A DNA stretch of 64,000 nt. It comes from Haloarcula rara. Its GTDB lineage: Archaea; Halobacteriota; Halobacteria; Halobacteriales; Haloarculaceae. The translations under genes were made by a program, and so were the position numbers. The notes under the pieces were generated by a model. That model saw nothing but the letters and a program-made list of their open reading frames with translations, did not search any database and was not told the DNA's origin. The stretch lies in assembly GCF_029338235.1 (NCBI RefSeq), contig NZ_CP119785.1, positions 1,488,001-1,552,000 on the forward strand. The letters are read 5' to 3'. Below, one piece after another: positions 42,500-50,835 of this stretch (positions are counted from its first letter, which is position 1; every line of letters begins with the position of its first letter).

Positions 42500-42626
42500 C
42501 CGGTAGCCCGTCGCCGCGCCGGACCGACTTCGATGTCGAACTGGGAGGGCCCAGGCGCCCCCAGTACCGAGATGGTCGAATTGCACACGTAGCAACCAAT
42601 ATCCGTTCCCACGCCGGACCCAGCCT

Positions 42627-43643
42627 ATGGAGGAACTAGCCGGGACCGTTCTCGTCGGGGAGTCGTTCGAGCCGATTCGGGGCCGCGTTGTCGTCGAAGA
42701 CGGCCGAATAGAGGCCATCGAGGAAGCTGAGACGGATTCGACTGACATCGTCCTCCCGACGTTCGTCAACGCACACACCCACATCGGCGACAGTGTCGCC
42801 AAGGACGCGGCCGTCGGGCTGTCGCTCGAAGACGCCGTGGTGCCGCCGGAGAGCCTGAAACACCGCCGGCTGCAGGCGGCCGACAGGGCCGAGCTCGTGA
42901 CGGCCATGCGCCGGACGCTCCGATATATGCACCGGACCGGGACGATAACCTGTCTCGACTTCCGGGAGTTCGGGGTCAAAGGCGCACGGGCGCTCCGTGA
43001 CGCCGCCGCCCCGCTCGATATCGAGCCGTTCATCTTCGGGAGCGACGACACGGCCGTCCTCGAGGTCGCCGACGGCTACGGGGCCTCGGGTGCGAACGAC
43101 GCCGACTTCACCGACGAGCGGGCCGCGTGCGCCGAACGCGGGGTTCCCTTTGCCATCCACGCCGGCGAGCCCGACGCCACCGACATCCACCCCGCGCTCG
43201 ACCTGGACCCGGACCTGCTCGTCCACATGGTCCACGCCCGGCAGGAGCATCTCGACCGGGTCACAGCGCAGTCGGTCCCCGTCGTGGCCTGCCCGCGGAC
43301 GAACGCCGTCCTCGAGGTCGGTCGCCCGCCGATACGGGACCTGCTCGACCACACGACGGTCGCGCTCGGGACGGACAACGTAATGCTTAATCCGCCGAAC
43401 ATGTTCCGCGAGATGGCCTACGTCGCGACCCACTTCGACGTGAGCGCGCCGGAGGTCCTGGGGATGGCGACGACGGCCGGCGCCGACATCGCCGGCCTCG
43501 ACTGCGGCGTCGTCGTGCCTGGCAAGCGGGCGTCGCTGACCGTCATCGACGGCGACTCGGACAATCTGGCCGGGTCGGCCGACCCGGTGGAAGCGGTCGT
43601 CCGGCGCGCCACCCCGGCCGACGTCGAGCGGGTGCTGGTCTGA
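42627..43643 (+). CDS. Amidohydrolase-superfamily protein
   Basis: 338 aa. N-terminal beta-sandwich (AGTVLVGESFEPIRGRVVVEDGRIEAIE), HxH motif FVNAHTHIGD (about residue 48), a second metal His in AIHAGEP, and ALGTDNVMLNPPN with the metal Asp (about 252); C-terminal strand returns DCGVVVPGKRASLTVID. Related to TatD/chlorohydrolase-type deaminases such as MtaD. Substrate likely a nucleobase or other amide or amine; not determined. Confidence 0.8.
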   Translation: MEELAGTVLVGESFEPIRGRVVVEDGRIEAIEEAETDSTDIVLPTFVNAHTHIGDSVAKDAAVGLSLEDAVVPPESLKHRRLQAADRAELVTAMRRTLRYMHRTGTITCLDFREFGVKGARALRDAAAPLDIEPFIFGSDDTAVLEVADGYGASGANDADFTDERAACAERGVPFAIHAGEPDATDIHPALDLDPDLLVHMVHARQEHLDRVTAQSVPVVACPRTNAVLEVGRPPIRDLLDHTTVALGTDNVMLNPPNMFREMAYVATHFDVSAPEVLGMATTAGADIAGLDCGVVVPGKRASLTVIDGDSDNLAGSADPVEAVVRRATPADVERVLV

Positions 43644-43734
43644 CGGTCGGTCGGCAGGTCCGCCGCCCTCGCCCGCGTGCTCCCCGTCGTTCTCAGCCAC
43701 AAGAAATTTTAGTATATCTATCACGATGTGCCGT

Positions 43735-44148
43735 ATGCGCAAGCAGCTGGGTACTGTGGCCCTCGCAGCGCTGTTCCTCCCCGCCGGCTGTGGCGGTGCC
43801 GTCAGTACCGACGGTCCCGGAACAGGAGAACCACCGACTCCGTCGCCGACCGAGAGTGGGACGGCGACCCAGTCCGTGACGCAGACCCCCAGTTCTGTCG
43901 ACTCGTCGCGAGTCCTGGCATATACCGCGCTGAACGACGAGCAGCAGTCGGCCGTTAGAAAGGCCACCGACGGCGAGTCGACCTTCGTCCCGAACTCGTC
44001 GTATATCGACGACTCCGCGGGGTACGTCTCCGAGGATACCCCGTTCCGATTGCACGACTACGTCCGCTACGAGAACCAGACGTACGAAGTGGAGTACGTC
44101 GCCGGCGACACGCGAGCGACGGTGTTGCACCTCGAGCGGACCGAGTGA
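43735..44148 (+). CDS. Small lipoprotein with DUF7979-like tail
   Basis: 137 aa from ATG 43735. MRKQLGTVALAALFLPAGC is a lipoprotein signal; a Ser/Thr/Pro spacer (20-55) precedes ARVLAYTALNDEQQSAVRKAT-like sequence and a compact C-terminal region (FRLHDYVRYENQTYEVEYVAGDTRATVLHLERTE) that looks like the haloarchaeal DUF7979 fold. Function unknown. Confidence 0.65.
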   Translation: MRKQLGTVALAALFLPAGCGGAVSTDGPGTGEPPTPSPTESGTATQSVTQTPSSVDSSRVLAYTALNDEQQSAVRKATDGESTFVPNSSYIDDSAGYVSEDTPFRLHDYVRYENQTYEVEYVAGDTRATVLHLERTE

Positions 44149-44234
44149 CTACTGCAGTCACCGGACCTCTGTTGTCCGCCGGTTCTGATACACCTCGAAG
44201 CTAGCTCACCGACAGATCCCGTCCGGCGGCCCCG

Positions 44235-44696
44235 TTACCCTCCGAGATAGCTGTTCAGTTCTCGAAACTCCTCTGCCGAGAGGATAACGTCAGTCTCGAA
44301 CGCGTCGAACCGCTCGAAATCGTCGTCTATCGTCAGCACCGTATTGACACCTTCGGTCATCGCCACCCGGGCGTAGTAGCCGTCCCAGCCACCCACGTTC
44401 GCATCGCTCGCCTGCGCAAACCCGCCTCGAACAGTGTCCTCGTCCATCCCGTCGTACCAGTGGATTCGCTTCGCGTCCATGAAGTTCCCCAGCAGTCGGG
44501 ACGCCTCGTCGTTCGACCGTCCGTAGTACGTCGTCAGGACGTTGTGCGCACCGACCACTGCCGGATACGGGACGACGGCGTCGATGTCGCCACTGATAGC
44601 CCGTTTCACGTACGAGAGTGCCGTCTCACGAACCGGGGCGTCCGTGTGCGCCAGCGCGATTACCCCGACGTCGAACAGATACGGCCCTTCACTCAT
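44235..44696 (-). CDS. PIN-domain toxin (partner of AbrB antitoxin)
   Basis: 153 aa from ATG 44696. PIN fold with acidic residues in YLFDVGVIALAHTD, VVGAHNVLTTYYGR, GGWDGYYARVAMTEG and NTVLTIDDDFERFD, the third and fourth catalytic positions. Presumed endoribonuclease toxin. It overlaps the AbrB antitoxin frame by 8 bp, so translation is coupled and antitoxin comes first. Confidence 0.77.
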   Translation of the reverse strand: MSEGPYLFDVGVIALAHTDAPVRETALSYVKRAISGDIDAVVPYPAVVGAHNVLTTYYGRSNDEASRLLGNFMDAKRIHWYDGMDEDTVRGGFAQASDANVGGWDGYYARVAMTEGVNTVLTIDDDFERFDAFETDVILSAEEFRELNSYLGG

Positions 44697-44973
44697 CGTC
44701 GGCCTGCTCGGCACCGCGTCGAATAGCGTCTCTGTGCTTCTTCGCGACGGGGTCATCGGCCGCCTCGCCCGGCGGCGTCTCGGTCCCACGCCCGGATGTC
44801 TCTGCGACGAGCCGTTCCATGCGTTCGATAATCTCGTCGGGCCCGTCTTCGGGTTCGACGACCGCCTTCCCGTCTTCTTCGCGGACCTCGACCTCCGTGC
44901 CCGGTGTAATTCCCAGTCGCTCTCGCAGCTCCTGTGGGAGGACGACCCGACCCTTGGAATCCACTTTCGCCAT
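44689..44973 (-). CDS. AbrB/SpoVT-type antitoxin
   Basis: 94 aa from ATG 44973. Swapped-hairpin AbrB motif MAKVDSKGRVVLPQELRERLG...PGTEVEVREEDGKAVV in the first 45 residues, then an acidic and helical tail that likely binds the PIN toxin. An upstream ATG (45015) adds 14 residues but lies before the operator palindrome and the TATA box, so 44973 is preferred. Confidence 0.8.
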   Translation of the reverse strand: MAKVDSKGRVVLPQELRERLGITPGTEVEVREEDGKAVVEPEDGPDEIIERMERLVAETSGRGTETPPGEAADDPVAKKHRDAIRRGAEQADDE

Positions 44974-44975
44974 AA

Positions 44976-44992
44976 TCCCACCTACGGTGGGA
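44976..44992 (-). promoter_or_regulatory. Operator palindrome of the AbrB/PIN pair
   Basis: TCCCACC-TAC-GGTGGGA, a perfect 7-bp inverted repeat, lies between a TATA-like CATATCTAT (44993-45001) and the ATG 44973, three bases from the start codon. Such placement is ideal for AbrB autorepression. Confidence 0.65.
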
Positions 44993-45077
44993 ATAGATAT
45001 GGCTGTTTCGGTCACCCCTCCACGGACGGACGCTGTCGGTCTCCGCTCAGGTCACAGACAGCGACGCTATCGGCACC

Positions 45078-45884
45078 TCACCACGGCGCGAAGCCGGGGT
45101 CGATGAGCCGCTCGTCGTAGTCGAGGTCGTCTATCGTCGCGAGGTCGCCGTCGTCGAGCGCAAGGTCCTGACTCTCCCAGTTCGCCCGGACGTGGGCCTC
45201 GCTGGTCGCTTTCGGAATCGCCGCGACGTCGCGCTGGCGGAGCCACGCCAGGCTGACCTGGACCTCGCTTACGTCGTGTTTCGCGGCGACGTCGCTCAGC
45301 TCTGGCACGTCGAAGACCTTCCCGCGGGCGATTGGCGCGTAGGCGACGACGGCGACGTCCTCGTCCGCGCAGTACGTCCGGAGCTCCGCTTGCTGGAGGA
45401 GTGGGTGGCACTCGACCTGGTTCGCGACGATAGGGGCCGCCGAGTGGTCCTGTGCCGTCGCTACCTGCTCGGGCGTGAAGTTACTCACCGCGATGTTGTC
45501 GACGAGCCCCCCGTCGTAGAGGTCGTTCAACGCCGCCATCGTCTCGCCGGCCTCGTAGCTGCCCGCCGGCCAGTGGACGTAGAGGACGTCGACGTAGTCC
45601 AGCCCGAGTCGGTCGAGACTCGCCTTCGCGGCCGGGACGACGTCGTCGCCGGCGAGCTCGTCGTACCAGAGTTTCGTCGCGACGACGACCTTCTCGCGGG
45701 GCACCGACGACGCCTCGATACCGGCGCCGACGGCCGCCTCGTTGTCGTACATGGTCGCGGTGTCTATGTGGCGATACCCCATCTCCAGTGCCGTCCTGAC
45801 GCTCTCGGTGGCCTGCTCGCCCGTGTTCTTGTACGTGCCCAGTCCGAGTGCCGGAATCCCGTTTTCGACGGTCGGAACGTCCAT
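45078..45884 (-). CDS. Aldo/keto reductase
   Basis: 268 aa from ATG 45884. AKR catalytic residues: Asp in HIDTATMYDNE (with the Tyr four residues later), Lys in VVATKLW and His in VLYVHWPAG; NADP-binding IPKATSEAHVRANWESQDLAL near the C-terminus. It reduces an aldehyde or ketone using NADPH. The start is divergent from the CinA-N gene with about 100 bp between. Confidence 0.87.
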   Translation of the reverse strand: MDVPTVENGIPALGLGTYKNTGEQATESVRTALEMGYRHIDTATMYDNEAAVGAGIEASSVPREKVVVATKLWYDELAGDDVVPAAKASLDRLGLDYVDVLYVHWPAGSYEAGETMAALNDLYDGGLVDNIAVSNFTPEQVATAQDHSAAPIVANQVECHPLLQQAELRTYCADEDVAVVAYAPIARGKVFDVPELSDVAAKHDVSEVQVSLAWLRQRDVAAIPKATSEAHVRANWESQDLALDDGDLATIDDLDYDERLIDPGFAPW

Positions 45885-45987
45885 AGTGGCTGGTGGGCGA
45901 GCAGGCCCGTTAGCCCCTCGGTCGCGCGCTCGACTCGACAGCCACGGGGCCAAACGCTTACCCCCGCCAAACACTCATGGGAACCAG

Positions 45988-46716
45988 ATGGAGGTCGCAC
46001 TGCTGACCGTCGGCGACGAACTGCTCTCCGGCGATACGGAGAACACGAACGCGTCGTGGCTGGGCCGACAGCTTACCGCGGCCGGAGCGACCGTCACCCG
46101 CGTGTTGACGGTCCCCGACAGCGAGCCGGTCATCGCCGACGCCGTTGCCCGGTACCACGAGGCCTTCGACGCGGTCGTCGTCACCGGCGGTATCGGCGGG
46201 ACGCCCGACGACGTGACGAAAGCTGGCGTTGCACAGGCCTTCGGCCGCGACCTCGTCGTCCCCGAGGACGTTCGAGCCCATCTCGAAGCGAAGGCCGAAC
46301 AGTTCGCCGCGGACAACCCCGAGACGGTCGACCGGTACGACATGGACCTGGACCTCGACGCGTGGGCGTCGATACCAGCGGGCGGTCAGGCGTTGCTGAC
46401 CGACGAGAGCTTCGCCGCCGGCTGTGTGGTCGAAAGCGTCTACGTCCTGCCCGGCATCCCCGCGGAACTGAAAGCGATGTACGCGACCGTCGCCGACGAC
46501 TTCGACGGCGACCGGACGACGGAGACGATTCACACGCCCGCGCCGGAGGGCGCGCTGGTCGGGGCGGTCACCACGGCCAGCGAGCAGTTCGACGTCGCCG
46601 TCGGGAGCTATCCCCGGAAAGACGACGCGCCGGGGCGGGTGACGGTCACCGGCGACGACCCGGCCGCCGTCGCCGACGCGGCGGCGTGGCTGCGTGAGCG
46701 AATCGAGACGGAGTGA
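45988..46716 (+). CDS. CinA N-terminal (molybdopterin-binding-like) protein
   Basis: 242 aa from ATG 45988: MEVALLTVGDELLSGDTENTNASWLGRQL and VVVTGGIGGTPDDVT are the MoaB/MogA-like motifs of COG1058, ending VESVYVLPGIPAELKAMY. The amidase (PncC) C-terminal domain of bacterial CinA is absent, as usual in archaea. Proposed roles: ADP-ribose pyrophosphatase in NAD salvage or pterin binding. Upstream open codons to 45742 overlap the divergent gene and are not used. Confidence 0.85.
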   Translation: MEVALLTVGDELLSGDTENTNASWLGRQLTAAGATVTRVLTVPDSEPVIADAVARYHEAFDAVVVTGGIGGTPDDVTKAGVAQAFGRDLVVPEDVRAHLEAKAEQFAADNPETVDRYDMDLDLDAWASIPAGGQALLTDESFAAGCVVESVYVLPGIPAELKAMYATVADDFDGDRTTETIHTPAPEGALVGAVTTASEQFDVAVGSYPRKDDAPGRVTVTGDDPAAVADAAAWLRERIETE

Positions 46717-46829
46717 ACCGGACGTGGGCGTGTCGGACGGCCGACGGTGTCTCCAGCGTGGACTGCGACGCGCCCGCTGCTGTGGCCCCATCCGAATCTA
46801 TAGATATCCCCGCCTGCTAGCTGGTGCAG

Positions 46830-47000
46830 ATGGTGGACAGTCCCTGCACGAGCGTCTGTGCTCTCGAAGACGGGCTCTGTGTCGGCTGTGGGCGAACCGT
46901 CGCCGAAATCGCCTCTTGGCAATCGATGAGCGACGAGGAACGGGAGCAGGTCGTCCAGGCGATTCAGCAGGGCGAGCGGGCGTACCCGAAGGCCGACTAG
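46830..47000 (+). CDS. DUF1289 small Cys protein
   Basis: 56 aa: ATG 46830, MVDSPCTSVCALEDGLCVGCGRT, then EIASWQSMSDEEREQVVQAI. The CxxxC...CxxC spacing with the TxxEIxxW motif is that of DUF1289 proteins (often Fe-S-associated in bacteria). Too short for most gene callers. Function unknown. Confidence 0.8.
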   Translation: MVDSPCTSVCALEDGLCVGCGRTVAEIASWQSMSDEEREQVVQAIQQGERAYPKAD

Positions 47001-47073
47001 CCGGCGAGCGGTCGGCGCCTGTCTCAGCATCGGCCGGCCGTTCAGGAACGAAAAATTCTGCGTGCTCCAGCGT

Positions 47074-47829
47074 CTACTCGGTGCTGTTCGCCGTCCTGTC
47101 CTCGTATACCTCGACGGTGAACGGTTCGTCGACGGGTGCGTCCTCGGTGTCGAGATAGCCCGTGGCGACCGCGGTGTAGGCCGTCCCGTTCTCGACAGTG
47201 ACGTTGACCGTCTCGACGACTTCGCCGTCGTCACTGTCCGTCGCGTTCCGGACCTCCAGCGTGTAGTTGCCTGCCGGAACCGTCTCGTACTCGGTCGCGT
47301 CGTTGAATTCGACGTCGTCGAAGAGCACGTCGCCGGTCTCGGCGACGGTCACGTCGACTGCGGGCGCCTCGGGCGCGAGGTGGGCGAGTCGGACCGCCGA
47401 TTCGTTGTCGGCCGGGGCCGCATCGTCAGCGAGCACTCTCGCGATGAAGTCCCCGCCGTTCTCGGTGCGTTCGCCGCCGACTGCAACCGTGGCCTGGCCG
47501 GGTTCGATGTCTATCTCGTCTTCGAACACGATCGTCTCAGAATCGTTCGCCGGCGTCACTGTGACGTTCTGTGTTCCCACCGGGACCGTCTGGTACTCAC
47601 TTTCCTCCCTGAACTCGACGTCTTCGTAGACCAGTTCGCCGTCGACGTAGACGTCGACCGCCGGTGCATCAGCGACCGCGTGGATGACTCGTACCTCCGC
47701 GTCAGACTGGTCTTCCTGTGCCGCCGCGACGCCGGCACTGGCGACGACCATGCTTCCGAACACGGCCGCTGCCAGCGCGAGCGCGAGTACTCGTGTTACT
47801 GTTGTGCTACGTGTCGCGTTGTCTATCAT
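47074..47829 (-). CDS. Secreted protein with two DUF4397 domains
   Basis: 251 aa from ATG 47829. Signal peptide TRVLALALAAAVFGSMVVASAGVAAA, then two repeats each with AEVRVIHAVADAPAVDVYVDGE / AVRLAHLAPEAPAVDVTV, the DUF4397 signature (residues about 45-140 and 140-235). Surface beta-sandwich, perhaps involved in adhesion or matrix binding. TATA-like ATATTGATATG lies just upstream. No anchor is visible, so it is either secreted or loosely attached. Confidence 0.8.
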   Translation of the reverse strand: MIDNATRSTTVTRVLALALAAAVFGSMVVASAGVAAAQEDQSDAEVRVIHAVADAPAVDVYVDGELVYEDVEFREESEYQTVPVGTQNVTVTPANDSETIVFEDEIDIEPGQATVAVGGERTENGGDFIARVLADDAAPADNESAVRLAHLAPEAPAVDVTVAETGDVLFDDVEFNDATEYETVPAGNYTLEVRNATDSDDGEVVETVNVTVENGTAYTAVATGYLDTEDAPVDEPFTVEVYEDRTANSTE

Positions 47830-48222
47830 ACACGGAGACACCAATTCATATCAATATTGTTATATGTGGCGTACGGGAGCGCTGTCTCCGGCTGTCGACC
47901 GACGGCGACCGGAAAGACCGGCCTGTCCCACGACTGTGGTACCTTACTCTGCATCGGGTCTCCCCTATCCACGGCATATCTGTGAGTAAGTACCGCGACC
48001 ACATCGTGACGGAGTGACCGCTGTCGGACGAACGACGCGAACGACCGCCGACCAGAACCCGGCGACAGCGGGGAAACGACGAGACCTCGGGCCGGCGTCC
48101 GCTTCCCCGGCTGTCGCGCTGCTTGTCCCGAAACCAGGCGAGTGGGTTCTGCGCTCTCACCGCTCTTTCGACCGTCGCCCACAGGATATCCGCGTCTGTG
48201 AGCGGCGGGCTCTCCTGGTGAC
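47830..48222. other. Intergenic, promoter of the DUF4397 gene, nothing else seen
   Basis: About 390 bp between the starts/stops of the DUF4397 gene and pckA. The first 40 bp are AT-rich and hold the DUF4397 promoter. The rest is GC-rich with short open frames that show no recognisable protein, RNA or repeat. Confidence 0.5.
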
Positions 48223-49728
48223 TCAGTACCGGGCGTCCCTGATTGCCGGGTCGAGCTCGTCGAACTGGGCCAGGTAGCTATCGCGTTCCGCACGGAGCTC
48301 CGAAAGCGTCGACTGGGGGTCCGGGAGCGCCGACCCCACGTCGAACTCGTCGACGTCCATTCCGGGGACGTCGCTCGGGACGGTGAGCCCCGTCGTTTCG
48401 TCGCGCTGCCACTCGAGCGATTCGCGCGCGATACCCCGTAACAGCGTTACCGTCTCCTCGACGCCGACGTCGACCGGGCCGACGCTGCCGGTGTTCAACA
48501 CGAAACAGTCGACGTCGAGGTCGGCTATCAGCTCGCGGAATCGGTTGCCCTCCCGCCCGTCCGACCCGATGATGAACGGGTTCGTCCCGACGACGCGAAT
48601 CGACTCGCCGGCGGCACTCGGGTCGCCAGCACTCGTCTGGACCGACTCACCGAGCATGAACGCCGCCGCGGCTTCTTCCGGGGAGAGCTGCGCGACCGGT
48701 GGCATCGCCGGGTTGCGCGTGATGAAGAATATCTGGTCGACCTCGGCCAGGTCGATTGCCGCCCCGGCGGAGGGGAGTTGCTCGCGCTGGATGATGGCCC
48801 GCCCGTTCGTCGTGTAGCGGTCACTGTCGAAATCGACGGCCCCGTCTTCGTCGACGTCGACGTTTTCGAGCACTGCCGACTCGGCGCTCACGGCGTCGTA
48901 CATCGCGGGTTCGGTCTCGCTGTCGAGGCCGTGGGTTTTCACGAACAGCCCCCGGCCTTCGCTGCCGGCCACGGTACCGTCGGGGAGCAGCGCGCAGACG
49001 TCGTCCTGAAGCATCGCTGCGTTCTCGGGTTCGTCGAGCCACAGCCCGTGGGCAGTCAGCGTGGACTTGCCGGTTCCCGAGAGGCCGAGAAACAGCTGCC
49101 CGACGGTTTCGAGCCCGTCCTCGGTCTGTAGTTCGACCCGTTTGCTCCCCGCGTGGAGGCCGAGCCCGCCCTGTTCTTTCGCGTAGTACATGAACAGCCT
49201 GAGAAACGACTTCTTGGCTTCGCCGGTGTAGTCGCTGCCGATGACGGCGGTGAATCCCGCGTCCGGGAAGACGCGAACGGCGACTTCGTCCCGGTCCGGG
49301 AGCTGGACGGTGTAGAAATCCGGCTCACGTTCGCCATCGGCGGGTTCGAAGAGCTTCGCCAGCCCCAGCGCGACGTGGCTGTATTCCCTGGGGACGTAGT
49401 ACCGGCAGACGTAGGTGTTGTCGGGATGGCGACCCATCTGCCGGTCCAGACAGACGAGCGCTCTGTCATCGAGGGCCGAGAGAGCGTCGTCGACGAGTTC
49501 GTAATCCGCGCCGTCGAACTCGTGGTCGACGGCGTTTTTCGTTTTGTCGGCGTTCCGCGAGCGCTCCCGGCTTACGTACGACGGCGAACCGAACGCCGTG
49601 GTCGTCTCGAGGTGCCGAGAGTACGCCCGCAGCTGGCTCTCTGACGGGTTATACGCCACGTTGTCGGACGTCTTCGGATCTGGCAGCGCAGCCACGTACG
49701 CCGCGGCTGGTACCGATGGCTGTTGCAT
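48223..49728 (-). CDS. pckA: Phosphoenolpyruvate carboxykinase (ATP)
   Basis: 501 aa from ATG 49728. P-loop GLSGTGKSTLTAH (about 230), RGLFVKTHGLDSETEPA and FFITRNPAMPPVAQLSPEEAAAAFM are characteristic of the ATP-dependent enzyme; metal-binding Lys/His/Asp in the catalytic site are in expected places. It converts oxaloacetate to PEP (gluconeogenesis). With malic enzyme and a C4-dicarboxylate carrier 1-5 kb away it forms a malate/oxaloacetate node. An upstream in-frame ATG (49791) lies before the TATA box and is not used. Confidence 0.9.
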   Translation of the reverse strand: MQQPSVPAAAYVAALPDPKTSDNVAYNPSESQLRAYSRHLETTTAFGSPSYVSRERSRNADKTKNAVDHEFDGADYELVDDALSALDDRALVCLDRQMGRHPDNTYVCRYYVPREYSHVALGLAKLFEPADGEREPDFYTVQLPDRDEVAVRVFPDAGFTAVIGSDYTGEAKKSFLRLFMYYAKEQGGLGLHAGSKRVELQTEDGLETVGQLFLGLSGTGKSTLTAHGLWLDEPENAAMLQDDVCALLPDGTVAGSEGRGLFVKTHGLDSETEPAMYDAVSAESAVLENVDVDEDGAVDFDSDRYTTNGRAIIQREQLPSAGAAIDLAEVDQIFFITRNPAMPPVAQLSPEEAAAAFMLGESVQTSAGDPSAAGESIRVVGTNPFIIGSDGREGNRFRELIADLDVDCFVLNTGSVGPVDVGVEETVTLLRGIARESLEWQRDETTGLTVPSDVPGMDVDEFDVGSALPDPQSTLSELRAERDSYLAQFDELDPAIRDARY

Positions 49729-49755
49729 CCGTACGAGAGGAGCCAGCCCACGCGC

Positions 49756-49768
49756 CAATAAATATGAT
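49756..49768 (-). promoter_or_regulatory. TATA box of pckA
   Basis: On the minus strand CATATTTATTGG lies 27-40 bp upstream of ATG 49728, in an AT-rich window (49765-49790) of otherwise GC-rich sequence; a short leader is predicted. Confidence 0.5.
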
Positions 49769-49886
49769 AGGATTGTGATAGTAGTAAACATCTACAGCGC
49801 CGGACGGCCGGCGTACGGGTCCGACGCTCTGGCTGGCCACGGCAGCCGGTCGCACCGACGCAGTGCCGGCAGGGACTAGCCGTCTC

Positions 49887-50264
49887 TCACGTCTCGGGGT
49901 TCCACTCGCCACCGACTCTATCGACGCCCATCATCGATTGCCCCGGGTGTTCGGTGAACACGACTTTCATGTTCTCCTCGGGGAGGTCGAACGCCGCGGC
50001 CGCGTGTTCCATCGTGGCAAGCGCGAACGCGCGTTTCCGGTCGACGGACCGCCCCTGACGGATTTCGGCGTCGAGAAACAGCAGTGGCCCATCGACGGCC
50101 CGCCCGAGATGCATCTCGGCCCGGTCGCGTTCCCGAATCGTGACCGCGACGTGACCGCTGGTCGTCGCCATCTCGGCCGTGTACAGGTCCGTCACGTGTT
50201 CGGCAAACGACGCTTTCTCCGCGTCCGACAGCGACAGCGAGACATCGAACTGTAACAACGGCAT
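49887..50264 (-). CDS. Tautomerase-superfamily protein (MIF/4-OT-like)
   Basis: 125 aa from ATG 50264, giving MPLLQFDVSLSLSDAEKASF: the conserved N-terminal Pro after Met is the catalytic base of tautomerases. VAVTIRERDRAEMHLGR and the C-terminal FTEHPGQSMM resemble MIF/DDT-like folds. It would tautomerise a phenylpyruvate- or enol-type compound. It lies on the minus strand between pckA and the XRE gene. The longer open frame upstream has no catalytic Pro and is rejected. Confidence 0.8.
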   Translation of the reverse strand: MPLLQFDVSLSLSDAEKASFAEHVTDLYTAEMATTSGHVAVTIRERDRAEMHLGRAVDGPLLFLDAEIRQGRSVDRKRAFALATMEHAAAAFDLPEENMKVVFTEHPGQSMMGVDRVGGEWNPET

Positions 50265-50393
50265 ACCGGCAATCCACCCGAGCGTGACTTTTAGTTTGTG
50301 ACGGTAGCCCAATAGCACTCCTGTGGAGTCGTCGCTCCGGATATGTCCAGTGACACTCGCGTACTCCCGTGGTACCCCAAGCAACACCATTTA

Positions 50394-50409
50394 AAGTGCG
50401 GGTGCACTT
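50394..50409 (+). promoter_or_regulatory. Palindrome at the XRE-like gene promoter
   Basis: AAGTGC-GGGT-GCACTT is a perfect 6-bp inverted repeat overlapping the TATA-like ATTTAAAG (50389-50396). A bound repressor would block TATA-binding protein; autoregulation by the XRE-like protein is the simplest model. Confidence 0.5.
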
Positions 50410-50495
50410 ACTGGAGACTGATTGAGTACATTGCACAGGTGTCTCGAATCCGGACCAATATCCGGTACGTTGTCTGTGAGCACTCGGTGGTGACT

Positions 50496-50756
50496 GTGTC
50501 TACAGATAACTCCGAAACTGTCGAATATGCGGACATGGACGGTATCTCGCCGATGGCGTGGCGGCTACTCCGGGTCGCCGCCGGGTACGAGCAACGGGGG
50601 GTCGAACGGGAAGTCGACGATCTCATGCAGGCACACCTCTCGATGCTCGAAAACGGAACCCGTGGCCTATCAGAAGCCCGCCGCCGAGTTCTGTTCGACC
50701 TGTACACTGCTGACCTCGGTGCCGACCAGGTCGAGGCGATAGTTGACAACTTCTAG
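50496..50756 (+). CDS. Small XRE-like DNA-binding protein
   Basis: 86 aa if GTG 50496 is used (GTG 50487 and 50439 are in frame too; the start is uncertain). The core ISPMAWRLLRVAAGYEQRGVEREVDDLMQAHLSMLENGTRGLSEARRRVLFDLY resembles an XRE helix-turn-helix in which the recognition helix (DLMQAHLSMLENG) is followed by the usual LSxxRRxxLxxLY end. It is upstream of, and in the same direction as, the DASS carrier and may regulate it. Confidence 0.65.
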   Translation: MSTDNSETVEYADMDGISPMAWRLLRVAAGYEQRGVEREVDDLMQAHLSMLENGTRGLSEARRRVLFDLYTADLGADQVEAIVDNF

Positions 50757-50820
50757 AAACGTAATAATTCATAATTCACGTTTCCCGCAAAACTTAATAG
50801 CGCCGGCTGGAGATTACGGC

Positions 50821-50835
50821 TGTATCAATGATACA
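50821..50835 (+). promoter_or_regulatory. Palindromic operator TGTATCAATGATACA over the DASS start codon
   Basis: Perfect 6-bp inverted repeat with AAT spacer; the ATG (50828-50830) lies inside it. A TATA-like AACTTAAT sits at 50790-50798. The identical 15-mer lies over the uspA start at 56056-56070. Binding here would cover the transcription start of a leaderless mRNA. Confidence 0.7.

Noticed and set aside
48014-48277. Short frames in the pckA-DUF4397 gap
   Set aside because: No start signal, no motif, and composition typical of non-coding frames.
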